Origin: Streptomyces sp. DH37 | GTDB lineage: Bacteria; Actinomycetota; Actinomycetes; Streptomycetales; Streptomycetaceae | Length of the DNA stretch: 43,262 bases | Direction: 5' to 3' | Assembly: GCF_029813835.1 (NCBI RefSeq) | Contig: NZ_JARVKV010000061.1 | Span: 1 to 43,262 of the forward strand | Made by a program: the position numbers and the translations under genes | Part shown: one piece after another, positions 8,126-19,389 of the stretch | Position numbering within the stretch: the stretch's first letter is position 1 | Layout: every line of letters starts with the position of its first letter | The notes under the pieces: model-generated | What the model was told of the DNA's origin: nothing | The model's database searches: none | What the model saw: the letters and a program-made list of their open reading frames with translations, nothing else

Positions 8126-8185
8126 TCCTCGCAGGTCACCGCCTACGGGAACGCTCCCATGAGCGCCCTCCCGCTCAGTCTCGGA

Positions 8186-11734
<3,549 letters not shown>

Positions 11735-11949
11735 CGAGACGTTCCATCCCAGAGGCTGGACAACAAGGGCACGCGCGCGCAGGCGCCCCGGACAACACGA
11801 ACGACCCGACACGCCGAGCGGGCCGGGGGTCCCAGCCTACGACGACCGCACCCCCCTCCGCCGCCGCACGGCACGGCGGCCCGGCCCGGCGGGCGCACAC
11901 CGCACCCACCGTGACCGGGCCGCACCGGGCCACACAGCCCCACCGCGGA

Positions 11950-14523
11950 CTACTCCGTGGCGATCGCGTTCAGCACGTTCATCCGACCCGCCCGGAACGC
12001 CGGCACCAGAGCCGCCACCAGCCCGACCACCGCGGCCCCCAGGAACACCCCCGCGATCGTCGGCCACGGCACCTCCAGGACCTTCAGCCCCTCCAGGGCC
12101 AGCAGCCGCTGCGCCGCCACACCCCAGCCCAGCCCCAGGCCCAGCCCCAGCAGCGCGCCGAACAGCGCGATCACCACCGACTCCAGCCGGATCATCCGCC
12201 GCAGCTGCCGCCGCGACAGACCGATCGCCCGCATCAGACCGATCTCACGCGTCCGCTCCACCACCGACAGCGCCAGCGTGTTCACCACGCCCAGGATCGC
12301 CACCACGATCGCCAGCGCCAGCAGCCCGTAGACCATGTTGAGCAACTGCCCCACCTGGTCCTCCAGCAGCTCCTTGTAGTCCGCCTGGTTGCGGACCTCG
12401 TACTGCGGGAACGGATCCAGCTCCTTCTTCAGCGCCGCGTACGCCGCGTCCTCCTGACCCTCCTCCGCCTTCGCGAAGAGCATCATGTTCAGCGGCATCC
12501 GCTCCTCGGGCACATACCGCTCGGCCGTCGCGATGCTCAGGTACAGCGCGCCCTGGTCCACACTCGTGTCCGCGGCCGTCACCGCCCGCACCGTCAGCTC
12601 CGCCGTACCGCCGGCCGCGAAGTCCACCTCGATCCGGTCGCCGACCTCCACACCGTGCTTCCGCGCGAAGTCCTCCGGCACCGACATCGAGTCCCGCTGG
12701 TACGCCGCCGGCAGCTCACCCGCCACCGTCTCCACCCGCAGGTCCTCCGCGTACGTCGGGGACGCCGCCGTCACCGCCTCCCTCACCGGCTCGCCGTCCG
12801 GCCCCGTCAGCCGCGCCTCCAGCATCCGGTACTCGGTGACGTGCTCCACGCCCTCCGCGGCGCGCACCCGCTCCACCGCCTCCGGCACCACCGGCCCGGC
12901 CGTCGACATCATGATGAAGTCCGCGCCCACCGAGCGGTCCAGCTCGTCACCCGCCGACGCCACCAGCGAGGCGCCCACCACCGACAACGACGCCACCAGC
13001 GCCAGCCCGATCATCAGCGCCGCACCCGTCGCCCCCGTACGGCGCGGATTGCGCAGCGCGTTCCGCTCCGCCATCCGCCCCACCGGGCCGAACACCCGCA
13101 GCACCACCGCGCCCAGCACCCGCACCACGAACGACGCCAGCAGCGGGCCGATCAGCACGAAACCCACCAGCGTCAGCAGCACGCCCAGGCCCAGGAACGC
13201 CGAACCCCCCGCGGCGTCGTCCGACCCCGCCGCCACCACCAGCGCACCCGCGCCGGCCAGCGTCAGCACCAGACCCACACCCGAGCGGACCCGGCCCACC
13301 CGGCTCCCCGCCGCCGGCAGACCGTCGTCCCGCAGCGCCGCCATCGGCGACACCCGCCCCGCGCGCCGCGCCGGGAGGTACGCCGCCAGCACCGTCACCA
13401 CGACGCCCAGCACCACGCCGACCACCGGCGTCGTCCACTTCAGCGTCAGATCGTCCGTGCTCAGGTTCATGCCCATCAGGCCCATGAGCTCCATCAGCCC
13501 GACGGCCAGACCCACACCGGCGGCCACACCCGCCACCGACCCCAGCACGCCCAGCAGCACGGCCTCCACCAGCACCGAGCGGTTCACCTGGCGGCGGCTC
13601 GAACCGATCGCCCGCATCAGACCGATCTCACGCGTCCGCTGCGCCACCAGCATCGAGAAGGTGTTGACGATCAGGAAGACCCCCACCAGCAGCGCGATCC
13701 CCGCGAAGCCCAGCAGCGCGTACTTCATCACGTCCAGGAAGGAACCGATCCCCTCCTTGCTCTCCGCCGCGTACTCCTCCCGCGTCTGGACCCGGTACTC
13801 CCCCGAGCCCAGCGCCGCGACGACGTTCCCCTTCAGCTCCTCGTCGCTCACGCCCTCGGCCGCCGTCACCGACACCGCCGTGAACGCGTCCGGGTCGCCC
13901 AGCAGCCTCTCCTGCACCGTCTCGGTGTCGAAGTACACCACCGTCGCGCCCGGATTGGTCGACCTGAACGCCGCCACCCCCACGATCTGCGCCCGGAAGT
14001 CGCCCAGCGCCGAGATCGTGCGCAACTCCTCGCCCAGCTCCAGACCGTGCTTCTCCGCCGTGTCCGCGTCGACCATCACCTCACCCGGACCGCGCGGCAC
14101 CCGGCCCTCGGTGATCTCCATCGACCGCTCGTCGATCTCCGTCCAGTTGCTCGCTATCGTCGGCGCGCCCGTGGACGACCCCATGTTCTCGTTCTCGGAG
14201 TCCACCACCGTCACGCTCATGCTGAACGCGCCGCCGGCCACCGAGGAGACCCCCTCGACGCCCTCCAGCTCCTCCAGCAGCGAACCCGGCACCGTCTCCG
14301 GCCGCCCCGTCTCCGGCAGCTCGTCGCTCTCCGCGCCCTTCGGCGAGACCGTCACGTCCGCGGCCGTCTGCGAGAAGAGGCGGTCGAACGTCGTGTTCAT
14401 CGTGTCCGTGAACACCAGCGTCCCGCACACGAACGCCACCGACAGCACCACCGCGACACCGCTCAGCAGCATCCGGCCCTTGTGCGCCACGAGATTGCGC
14501 AGCGAAGTCCTCAGAACGGTCAT
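11950..14523 (-). CDS. ABC transporter permease with two FtsX domains (MacB-type exporter)
   Basis: 857 aa membrane protein. An N-terminal segment spans the membrane at about 18-40 (MLLSGVAVVLSVAFVCG), followed by an extracytoplasmic periplasmic-core-like domain (about 45-260). The first FtsX domain is at about 269-359 (GFAGIALLVGVFLIVNTFSM then RTREIGLMRAIGSSRRQ), a central pair of segments covers about 380-520, a second extracellular domain follows, and the second FtsX domain is at about 728-814, again with RTREIGLMRAIGLSRRQ. The two RTREIGLMRAIG copies show internal duplication. Family members export lipoproteins, peptides or antibiotics, or respond to envelope stress. The ATG overlaps the ATPase stop codon by ATGA (14520-14523), so it is translationally coupled. 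Cargo unknown. Confidence 0.93.
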   Translation of the reverse strand: MTVLRTSLRNLVAHKGRMLLSGVAVVLSVAFVCGTLVFTDTMNTTFDRLFSQTAADVTVSPKGAESDELPETGRPETVPGSLLEELEGVEGVSSVAGGAFSMSVTVVDSENENMGSSTGAPTIASNWTEIDERSMEITEGRVPRGPGEVMVDADTAEKHGLELGEELRTISALGDFRAQIVGVAAFRSTNPGATVVYFDTETVQERLLGDPDAFTAVSVTAAEGVSDEELKGNVVAALGSGEYRVQTREEYAAESKEGIGSFLDVMKYALLGFAGIALLVGVFLIVNTFSMLVAQRTREIGLMRAIGSSRRQVNRSVLVEAVLLGVLGSVAGVAAGVGLAVGLMELMGLMGMNLSTDDLTLKWTTPVVGVVLGVVVTVLAAYLPARRAGRVSPMAALRDDGLPAAGSRVGRVRSGVGLVLTLAGAGALVVAAGSDDAAGGSAFLGLGVLLTLVGFVLIGPLLASFVVRVLGAVVLRVFGPVGRMAERNALRNPRRTGATGAALMIGLALVASLSVVGASLVASAGDELDRSVGADFIMMSTAGPVVPEAVERVRAAEGVEHVTEYRMLEARLTGPDGEPVREAVTAASPTYAEDLRVETVAGELPAAYQRDSMSVPEDFARKHGVEVGDRIEVDFAAGGTAELTVRAVTAADTSVDQGALYLSIATAERYVPEERMPLNMMLFAKAEEGQEDAAYAALKKELDPFPQYEVRNQADYKELLEDQVGQLLNMVYGLLALAIVVAILGVVNTLALSVVERTREIGLMRAIGLSRRQLRRMIRLESVVIALFGALLGLGLGLGWGVAAQRLLALEGLKVLEVPWPTIAGVFLGAAVVGLVAALVPAFRAGRMNVLNAIATE

Positions 14524-15308
14524 GACACCCGCCCGAACGTGTCGAACGCCTTCATCCGGTCCAGCACAGCCTCCGCCGTCGGACGCTGCATCTCGTCCAC
14601 GAGGCGGCCGTCCGCCAGATAGAGCACCCGATCCGCGTACGCCGCCGCCACCGGGTCGTGCGTCACCATCACGATCGTCTGGCCCAGCTCGTCCACCGAA
14701 CGCCGCAGGAAGCCCAGCACCTCCGCACCCGCGCGCGAGTCCAGGTTGCCCGTCGGCTCGTCACCGAAGATGATCTCCGGCCGGGCCGCCAGGGCGCGGG
14801 CCACCGCCACGCGCTGCTGCTGGCCGCCGGAGAGCTGGTTGGGCCGGTGCTTGAGCCGCCCCGACAGACCGACCGTCTCCACCACCCGGTCGAGCCACTC
14901 CCGGTCGGGCCTCCGGCCCGCGATGTCCATCGGCAGCGTGATGTTCTCCAGCGCGTTCAGCGTCGGGAGCAGGTTGAACGCCTGGAAGATGAAACCGATC
15001 TTGTCGCGGCGCAGCCGGGTCAGCTTCCCGTCCTTCAGCCCGGTGACCTCGGTCTCCCCGATCCACACCTGCCCGGACGTCACCGAGTCCAGCCCCGCCA
15101 GGCAGTGCATCAGCGTGGACTTGCCCGAGCCCGACGGGCCCATGATCGCGGTGAACGCGCCCCGCGCGATGTCCACGTCCACCCGGTCCAGCGCGACCAC
15201 CCGCGTCTCGCCGGCCCCGTACGCCTTGACGACCTGCCGCGCCCGCGCGGCGACGGCCGTACTTCCTCCGCTGCCCCCGGTCCTGGGATTCACTACAGCC
15301 GTTGTCAC
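14520..15308 (-). CDS. ABC transporter ATP-binding protein (LolD/MacB type)
   Basis: 262 aa. The start is GTG 15306-15308, preceded by AGGAGA with 7-nt spacing; the frame extends about 93 codons upstream but those residues are low-complexity basic sequence. All nucleotide-binding motifs are present: Walker A GPSGSGKST (57-65), Q-loop Q109, signature LSGGQQQR (159-166), Walker B IIFGDEP (179-185), D-loop NLDS (188-191), H-loop H217. The motif order and spacing place it in the LolCDE/MacB subfamily, matching its FtsX-type permease partner encoded downstream with a 4-nt overlap. Cytoplasmic, bound to the permease. The substrate is not evident. Confidence 0.95.
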   Translation of the reverse strand: MTTAVVNPRTGGSGGSTAVAARARQVVKAYGAGETRVVALDRVDVDIARGAFTAIMGPSGSGKSTLMHCLAGLDSVTSGQVWIGETEVTGLKDGKLTRLRRDKIGFIFQAFNLLPTLNALENITLPMDIAGRRPDREWLDRVVETVGLSGRLKHRPNQLSGGQQQRVAVARALAARPEIIFGDEPTGNLDSRAGAEVLGFLRRSVDELGQTIVMVTHDPVAAAYADRVLYLADGRLVDEMQRPTAEAVLDRMKAFDTFGRVS

Positions 15309-15757
15309 GGTATGTCTCCTGTTTCGGATAGTTCGATCGCGTCGGAACTTCTCGGGAGTCTTCGGTCGTTCCCCGGGCGCGCACCCCGGATCCCGGTACG
15401 CGCACCGGGGCCGGTACGCGCCCCGGCCCCGGTGCGCCCCCCGGCACACACAGAGCCTGCTGCACACGGGCGGGCGCCGCGATGGTGTCCGGTGCCGTAT
15501 CCGTACGGGGGCCAGCACCACCCCCACCGGTGCGGCGACCCGTAGCAAGCAGCCTAGGGAGCGATCCGCGCCCCCTCGTCCTGCCACGGGACGAGCCGGG
15601 GGTAGGAGGAACGGGGTACGGCCCCCTAGGGGACTCGGCCCCGAGGCTGCCCTCTTCCCCTACGTCAACCGCAAGCCGGCACGGGCGCGGACCGCCCCCC
15701 GGCACGGCGAAGGGCCCCCGACCCGGGAGGTCGTGGGCCCCGCATGCGAACTTCGAG
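15309..15757. other. Intergenic region between tRNA-Gln and the ABC exporter operon
   Basis: About 450 bp without a convincing gene. It contains the tRNA terminator (separate entry), a perfect 12-bp hairpin (15401-15412 with 15425-15436, 12-nt loop) and a minus-strand TAGGCT (15551-15556) that would serve as a -10 for the exporter operon, though no good -35 lies 17-18 bp before it. If used, it gives a leader of about 240 nt containing the 12-bp hairpin. Confidence 0.4.
15712..15740 (-). terminator. Terminator downstream of tRNA-Gln
   Basis: Arms 15712-15723 and 15729-15740 pair at 11 of 12 positions around a 5-nt loop, beginning 17 nt after the tRNA 3' end on the minus strand. Position and strength fit a tRNA transcription terminator. 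Confidence 0.75.
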
Positions 15758-15829
15758 CTCCCCCGCCAGGACTCGAACCTGGACAAACGACACCAAAAAT
15801 CGTTGTGCTGCCAATTACACCACAGGGGA
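15758..15829 (-). tRNA. tRNA-Gln (anticodon UUG)
   Basis: 72 nt that fold fully on the minus strand: acceptor TCCCCTG with CGGGGGA, D-arm GTGT/GCAC, anticodon stem ACGAT/GTCGT with 7-nt loop TTTTGGT, and T-arm CCAGG-TTCGAGT-CCTGG. Anticodon TTG at 15796-15794 reads CAA/CAG. Discriminator base G; no CCA is encoded, usual for Streptomyces. The upstream protein gene stops only 7 nt before the tRNA 5' end, so the tRNA is either processed from a joint transcript or its promoter lies inside that gene. Confidence 0.97.
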
Positions 15830-15836
15830 TGGCAAC

Positions 15837-16538
15837 TCAGGCTAAATCAGACATCTCACCAGAGCGCCGTTCGGCCTCCCCTACTATGCCGTACCACCAG
15901 CCCTCGATGCGACGGTAAAGGTCGGCGCTACGCCGGACGCGGACGACCAGGCACCCCCGGTACCCCTCCCCCACGTTCTTGCGGGACGTCTTCGGATTGT
16001 GCTTCTTCAGCGTCGTCCTGCCGAACGACGCCACGTCCACCCCCACCAGGTCGGCCCAGAAGCGCTCGGCGGCCCCCACGTCCGCCGACTCGTGGATCAT
16101 CAGCCGGAACCGCCGTCTGTCGTCCTCGACCCCGAGCAGGGAGAGCCAGGCCAGATAGACCCGGATCATCCCGGGGTCGCTGTTGACGAACACCACCTCC
16201 TCCCGCGGCCTGTACGGCTTGCTCTTCGATCCCTCGGCCCAGTAGAGCCCCGCCCCGACCAGGAACAGCTCCCGGTCCGTCATGGGACGGATCTCGCCGG
16301 CCGCCTCCAGCCTCGTCTGCCGACGCCTGATCGCCTGCTCCCGTCGGTGCGGCGCCCAGCGCGCCTCCCTCATGCGGTGCAGCCGCTCCGGCGGGACCGC
16401 CGGCTTCGGCAGATCCCTCACCCACAGCGACACCGAGCTCTTCGACACCCCCAGCTCGGCCACGATCTCGTCGTACGTGCGGCCCGCGCGGCGCAGGGCG
16501 CGGGCGCGTTCCCTCATCTCCGTCTTGGCTCGGACCAT
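15837..16538 (-). CDS. HTH protein with a LAGLIDADG-like motif, adjoining tRNA-Gln
   Basis: 233 aa from ATG 16536-16538; a TTG seven codons upstream is open but has no ribosome binding site. Residues 19-41 form a clear helix-turn-helix (GRTYDEIVAELGVSKSSVS). Residues 92-104, FLVGAGLYWAEGS, resemble the LAGLIDADG helix of DOD-type homing endonucleases (GxYxAEG), followed by VVFVNSDPGMIRVYLAWLS (115-133), which is like the strand-helix that follows in that fold. The second half is basic with conserved-looking TTLKKHNPKTSRKN. I infer a DNA-binding protein, possibly a domesticated or free-standing LAGLIDADG protein (compare WhiA), but nuclease activity is unproven. It is divergent from the sensor kinase gene and 7 nt from the tRNA. 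Confidence 0.72.
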   Translation of the reverse strand: MVRAKTEMRERARALRRAGRTYDEIVAELGVSKSSVSLWVRDLPKPAVPPERLHRMREARWAPHRREQAIRRRQTRLEAAGEIRPMTDRELFLVGAGLYWAEGSKSKPYRPREEVVFVNSDPGMIRVYLAWLSLLGVEDDRRRFRLMIHESADVGAAERFWADLVGVDVASFGRTTLKKHNPKTSRKNVGEGYRGCLVVRVRRSADLYRRIEGWWYGIVGEAERRSGEMSDLA

Positions 16539-16680
16539 GGCGCCAGCCTGGTCCCGCAAAGGAATACGCGGATCGAAAATACGGATGATTCAGCAGTTCG
16601 AGTGAAAAGCCCCTCTTTTCCCACGGCGCACACGGACTTTTACGGGCGGAGTCGCCCAGAAAACCGTTGGCGGGCGGTCG

Positions 16681-16686
16681 TAGGCT
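16681..16686 (+). promoter_or_regulatory. -10 box of a possibly leaderless sensor kinase transcript
   Basis: TAGGCT ends 7 nt before the ATG at 16694. With a normal -10 to +1 distance, transcription would begin at or beside the A of the start codon, giving a leaderless mRNA, a common class in Streptomyces. No convincing -35 is seen, and no Shine-Dalgarno is present apart from a weak GGGCGG. Confidence 0.4.
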
Positions 16687-16693
16687 GGGCGGT

Positions 16694-18121
16694 ATGACCG
16701 AGACGGGGGAAAGCGTCGAGGCCCGTGACCAGGGTGATGCGCCTCGGGGGCCGCTGTGGTGGGCGCGGCGTCGGAGTGCGGTGCTGGACGTCGGGCTCGC
16801 GCTGGTGTCGGCCGCCGAGTGCGCGGCCCAGGGAATTCCGTTCGCGCGCGAGGCCGGCATCCCGGTGGGGCTGTCGGTGGCCCTGGGGGCGGTGGCCGGG
16901 CTGGCCCTGGTGCTGCGGCGGCGGTGGCCGATCGCGGTGGTGCTGGTGGCGATCGCGGTCACGCCGGCCCAGATGGGCGTCCTGCTGGGGATGGTGGGGC
17001 TGTACACGCTGGCGGCGTCGGAGGTGCCGCGGCGGATCATCGTGCTGCTCGCCGGCATGCAGGGCCTGGGGACGCTGATCGTCACCGTGATGGAGATACG
17101 GCGGAGCGTGGGCCGGGACGAGTACGGCTACGACGCGCCGGTGTGGTTCGTCCCCCTGGTCTCGGCGCTGATGTCGCTGGGTCTGACGGCGCCGCCGGTG
17201 CTGCTGGGGCTGTACGTGGGGGCGCGGCGGCGGCTGGTGGAGAGCCTGCGGGAGCGGGCGGACGGCCTGGAGCGGGAGTTGTCGCTGCTGGCGGACCGCG
17301 CGGAGGAGCGTGCGGAGTGGGCGCGCAACGAGGAGCGGACGCGTATCGCGCGGGAGATGCACGACGTGGTGGCGCACCGGGTGAGCCTGATGGTGGTGCA
17401 CGCGGCGGCGTTGCAGGCGGTGGCGCTGAAGGATCCGGAGAAGGCGTCGCGGAACGCGGCGCTGATCGGGGACATGGGGCGGCAGGCGCTGACGGAGTTG
17501 CGGACGATGCTGGGTGTGCTGCGGGCGCACGAGGCGAAGCCCGCGGTGCCGGGGCAGGGACCGGCGCCCGGGTCGGGATCCGGGTCGGGGTCCGGGTCCG
17601 CGGGGTCGCAGCGGCCGCTGGCGCGGGTGGCGGAGGTGGCGGCGGCCGCGGCGGCGGGGCGGGGCCCGGCGCGGGGGCCCGGGTCCGGCGGTCCGGACGG
17701 GTCCGGGGACCCGGGGGACGGGCGGGGCGGCCCGTGCCTGCGGGAACTGGACGCGCTGGTGGGGCAGTCGCGGGCGGCGGGGATGTCGGTGGAGCTGTCG
17801 GTGGAGGGGGAGGTGCGGCCGTACGCGTGGCGGGTGGAGCAGACGGCGTACCGGGTGGTTCAGGAGGCGCTGACGAACGTGCACAAGCACGCGGCGGGGG
17901 CGCGTACGCGGGTGCGGCTGGCGCACCGCGCGGGTGAGGTGGCGGTGCTGGTGGAGAACGAGGCGCCGGCGGAGGGCGTGCGGGGCGCGGGGCTGCCGAG
18001 CGGCGGCAACGGCCTGGTGGGGATGCGCGAGCGGGTGACGGCGCTGGGCGGGGGGTTCGTGTCGGGGCCGACGGACGGCGGGGGGTTCCGGGTGTCGGCG
18101 GTCATCCCGGATCGCGGGTGA
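16694..18121 (+). CDS. Sensor histidine kinase of the HisKA_3 (NarL-partner) family
   Basis: 475 aa. Four to five membrane segments lie in the first 175 residues (about 30-46, 58-74, 79-106, 113-132, 150-175), with almost no extracellular domain, so it probably senses a membrane signal. Phospho-acceptor H223 is in IAREMHDVVAHR; the HATPase domain has the N-box N395 (QEALTNVHKHA) and G-box GGNGLVGMRERV (437-448). Between them is an unusual Gly/Pro/Ser-rich linker (about 281-348) with a GSGSGSGS run. ATG chosen at 16694; the frame is open nine codons earlier. No response regulator gene is adjacent. Its last 20 bp overlap the end of the convergent SUKH-3 gene. Confidence 0.93.
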   Translation: MTETGESVEARDQGDAPRGPLWWARRRSAVLDVGLALVSAAECAAQGIPFAREAGIPVGLSVALGAVAGLALVLRRRWPIAVVLVAIAVTPAQMGVLLGMVGLYTLAASEVPRRIIVLLAGMQGLGTLIVTVMEIRRSVGRDEYGYDAPVWFVPLVSALMSLGLTAPPVLLGLYVGARRRLVESLRERADGLERELSLLADRAEERAEWARNEERTRIAREMHDVVAHRVSLMVVHAAALQAVALKDPEKASRNAALIGDMGRQALTELRTMLGVLRAHEAKPAVPGQGPAPGSGSGSGSGSAGSQRPLARVAEVAAAAAAGRGPARGPGSGGPDGSGDPGDGRGGPCLRELDALVGQSRAAGMSVELSVEGEVRPYAWRVEQTAYRVVQEALTNVHKHAAGARTRVRLAHRAGEVAVLVENEAPAEGVRGAGLPSGGNGLVGMRERVTALGGGFVSGPTDGGGFRVSAVIPDRG

Positions 18122-18614
18122 GGCGTTTGGGGCTGGTGCCGGTGACGAGGGTGGTGAGGGCCGCGTCGACGGTGGGGCCGAGGTACCAGTCGCCGGTGTG
18201 GTCGATGCTGTAGACGCGGCCCTGTTCGTCGATGGCGAGGAGGGCGTTGCCGTTGTCCTCCTCGCCGAGGGGGGCGATGACGGTGTCGAGGGCCCGTCCG
18301 AGGTCGGCGAGGGTGCGGGGCCAGTGGAGGCCGTACAGCGGGTCCATGCGGACGGCGGTGGGGGCGATGTGGCGGCCGGGCTCGGCGCCGGCGATGTGGA
18401 GCCCGCCGAACTCGGCCCAGGCCTCGACGGCGGCGGGGAAGACGGCGTGCCGATGCCCGGCGGGTGAGCGGTGCGCCCGGAGGGTGTCGGCCCAGATCTC
18501 GGCCTGTGCGATGTCCCGGCGTCCGGGTCGCCAGCCCGCGGCGCGCAGGGCGGCGTCGACGGGGACGGGGAAGCGGGTGGTGGTGTCGCGGGGGCCGGGG
18601 ATGGGGGGGTTCAC
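18102..18614 (-). CDS. SUKH-3-type immunity protein
   Basis: 170 aa. The sequence fits the SUKH-3 pattern: an N-terminal helix ending in AALRAAGWRPGR, a middle HAVFPAAVEAWAEFGGLHI and a C-terminal strand/helix run including LLAIDEQGRVYSIDHTGDW. SUKH (SMI1/KNR4-like) proteins are known mainly as immunity factors that bind and neutralise nuclease or deaminase toxins. Start GTG (18612-18614) overlaps the stop of the deaminase gene (GTGA) and has AGGAG 6 nt upstream, so it is translationally coupled to the YwqJ-like gene; the pair reads as a toxin-antidote module. Its 3' end overlaps the convergent sensor kinase gene by 20 bp. Cytoplasmic, no signal peptide. Confidence 0.85.
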   Translation of the reverse strand: MNPPIPGPRDTTTRFPVPVDAALRAAGWRPGRRDIAQAEIWADTLRAHRSPAGHRHAVFPAAVEAWAEFGGLHIAGAEPGRHIAPTAVRMDPLYGLHWPRTLADLGRALDTVIAPLGEEDNGNALLAIDEQGRVYSIDHTGDWYLGPTVDAALTTLVTGTSPKRLTRDPG

Positions 18615-19117
18615 CGTTCTCCTGTGGGGTCGACCGTGCGGACGCCGAAGTGGGCGAGGAGGGCGGCGCAGGAGCGGCAGGGGGGTGCGTAGCTGCCGTG
18701 TCGCGGGTCGCCGTCCTCCCGGATGCGGCGGGTGGTGAGTTTGGCGCCTTTGAGGGCTTTGCGTGCTTCGCCGGTGCTGAGGGGTCTGCGGCTGGCGCGT
18801 TTGCCGCGGGCGGCTTCGGCGGAGGCGAGGTGGCGGGAGAGGAGGACGGCCTCGGGGCAGCGTCCGGTGTGGCGTTCGCGCTGCTGGGCGGTGAGGGTGT
18901 CGAGGTAGTCCTGGACGAGGGGGTGGAGGGCCGGTGGGGTGTCGGCCTTGCTGGCGGTGCAGGTGAGGGTCCGGCCGCGTACGGAGAGCGCGGCGGCGAC
19001 GGCCGGCATGATGCCGTCGCGGCGGTGGCGCGGTACCGGGGTGGTGTCGTCGGGGGCGCCCCAGCCGATGCGGGGGTCTCCGGGGCGTTCCGCGGTGTGG
19101 TGTCGTGTGGCGTGCAT
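18611..19117 (-). CDS. YwqJ-like deaminase (predicted nucleic-acid deaminase)
   Basis: 168 aa from ATG 19115-19117, preceded by GGGGAGGAAG at good spacing; the frame runs on upstream but is Pro/Arg low-complexity. Cytidine-deaminase-fold hallmarks are present: C87-P-E89 (GRCPEAVLLSRHL, zinc ligand plus proton-shuttling Glu) and C147-R-S-C150 in APPCRSCAALLAHFGV. This is the CxE...CxxC layout of the YwqJ-type deaminases described from polymorphic toxin systems, where they deaminate nucleic acid bases or nucleotides. Here the domain stands alone, without the long secretion-type N-terminus of typical toxins, and is coupled to SUKH-3. All catalytic residues look intact. An intracellular enzyme is inferred; the substrate is unknown. 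Confidence 0.82.
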   Translation of the reverse strand: MHATRHHTAERPGDPRIGWGAPDDTTPVPRHRRDGIMPAVAAALSVRGRTLTCTASKADTPPALHPLVQDYLDTLTAQQRERHTGRCPEAVLLSRHLASAEAARGKRASRRPLSTGEARKALKGAKLTTRRIREDGDPRHGSYAPPCRSCAALLAHFGVRTVDPTGER

Positions 19118-19389
19118 GGCTGGTCTTCCTCCCCGCGCATCCCCCCGATGGCGTTGGTTCAGGGTGCCAAACGCGTGGGCCTCCGGGAAAGCAGGGTCGG
19201 CTTCGGCGCACGTCGTGGTGCGTGTCCCGGTCCGCCGGGGCCGTGTGGTGAGTGTGCCGTGCGGAGGTGGCGGGGGGTGCGGCGGGGGTGGTCGGACCGG
19301 GGCGGGACCGGTGGCGGGGGCAGCGCATAGGCTGTGCCCGTCAGCGCCCATCGGCGCCCGTAAGCCAGTTGCCAGCAGGGGGCACCGCC
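19118..19389. promoter_or_regulatory. Divergent promoter region of the deaminase/SUKH locus
   Basis: 272 bp separate the two divergent arms of the locus. A plus-strand TAGGCT at 19328-19333 could be the -10 for the WHH-SUKH operon (start codon 57 nt downstream); no consensus -35 is visible. I found no convincing palindrome for an operator. Confidence 0.35.

Noticed and set aside
12947..13438. Open frame within the ABC permease gene
   Set aside because: Gly/Ala/Arg low-complexity in an alternative frame of the permease, with no motif.
15700..16600. tRNA-Gln as an integration site of a mobile element
   Set aside because: No integrase is nearby and I saw no second copy of the tRNA 3' end; the neighbouring LAGLIDADG-like gene is on the 5' side, not the usual attachment side.
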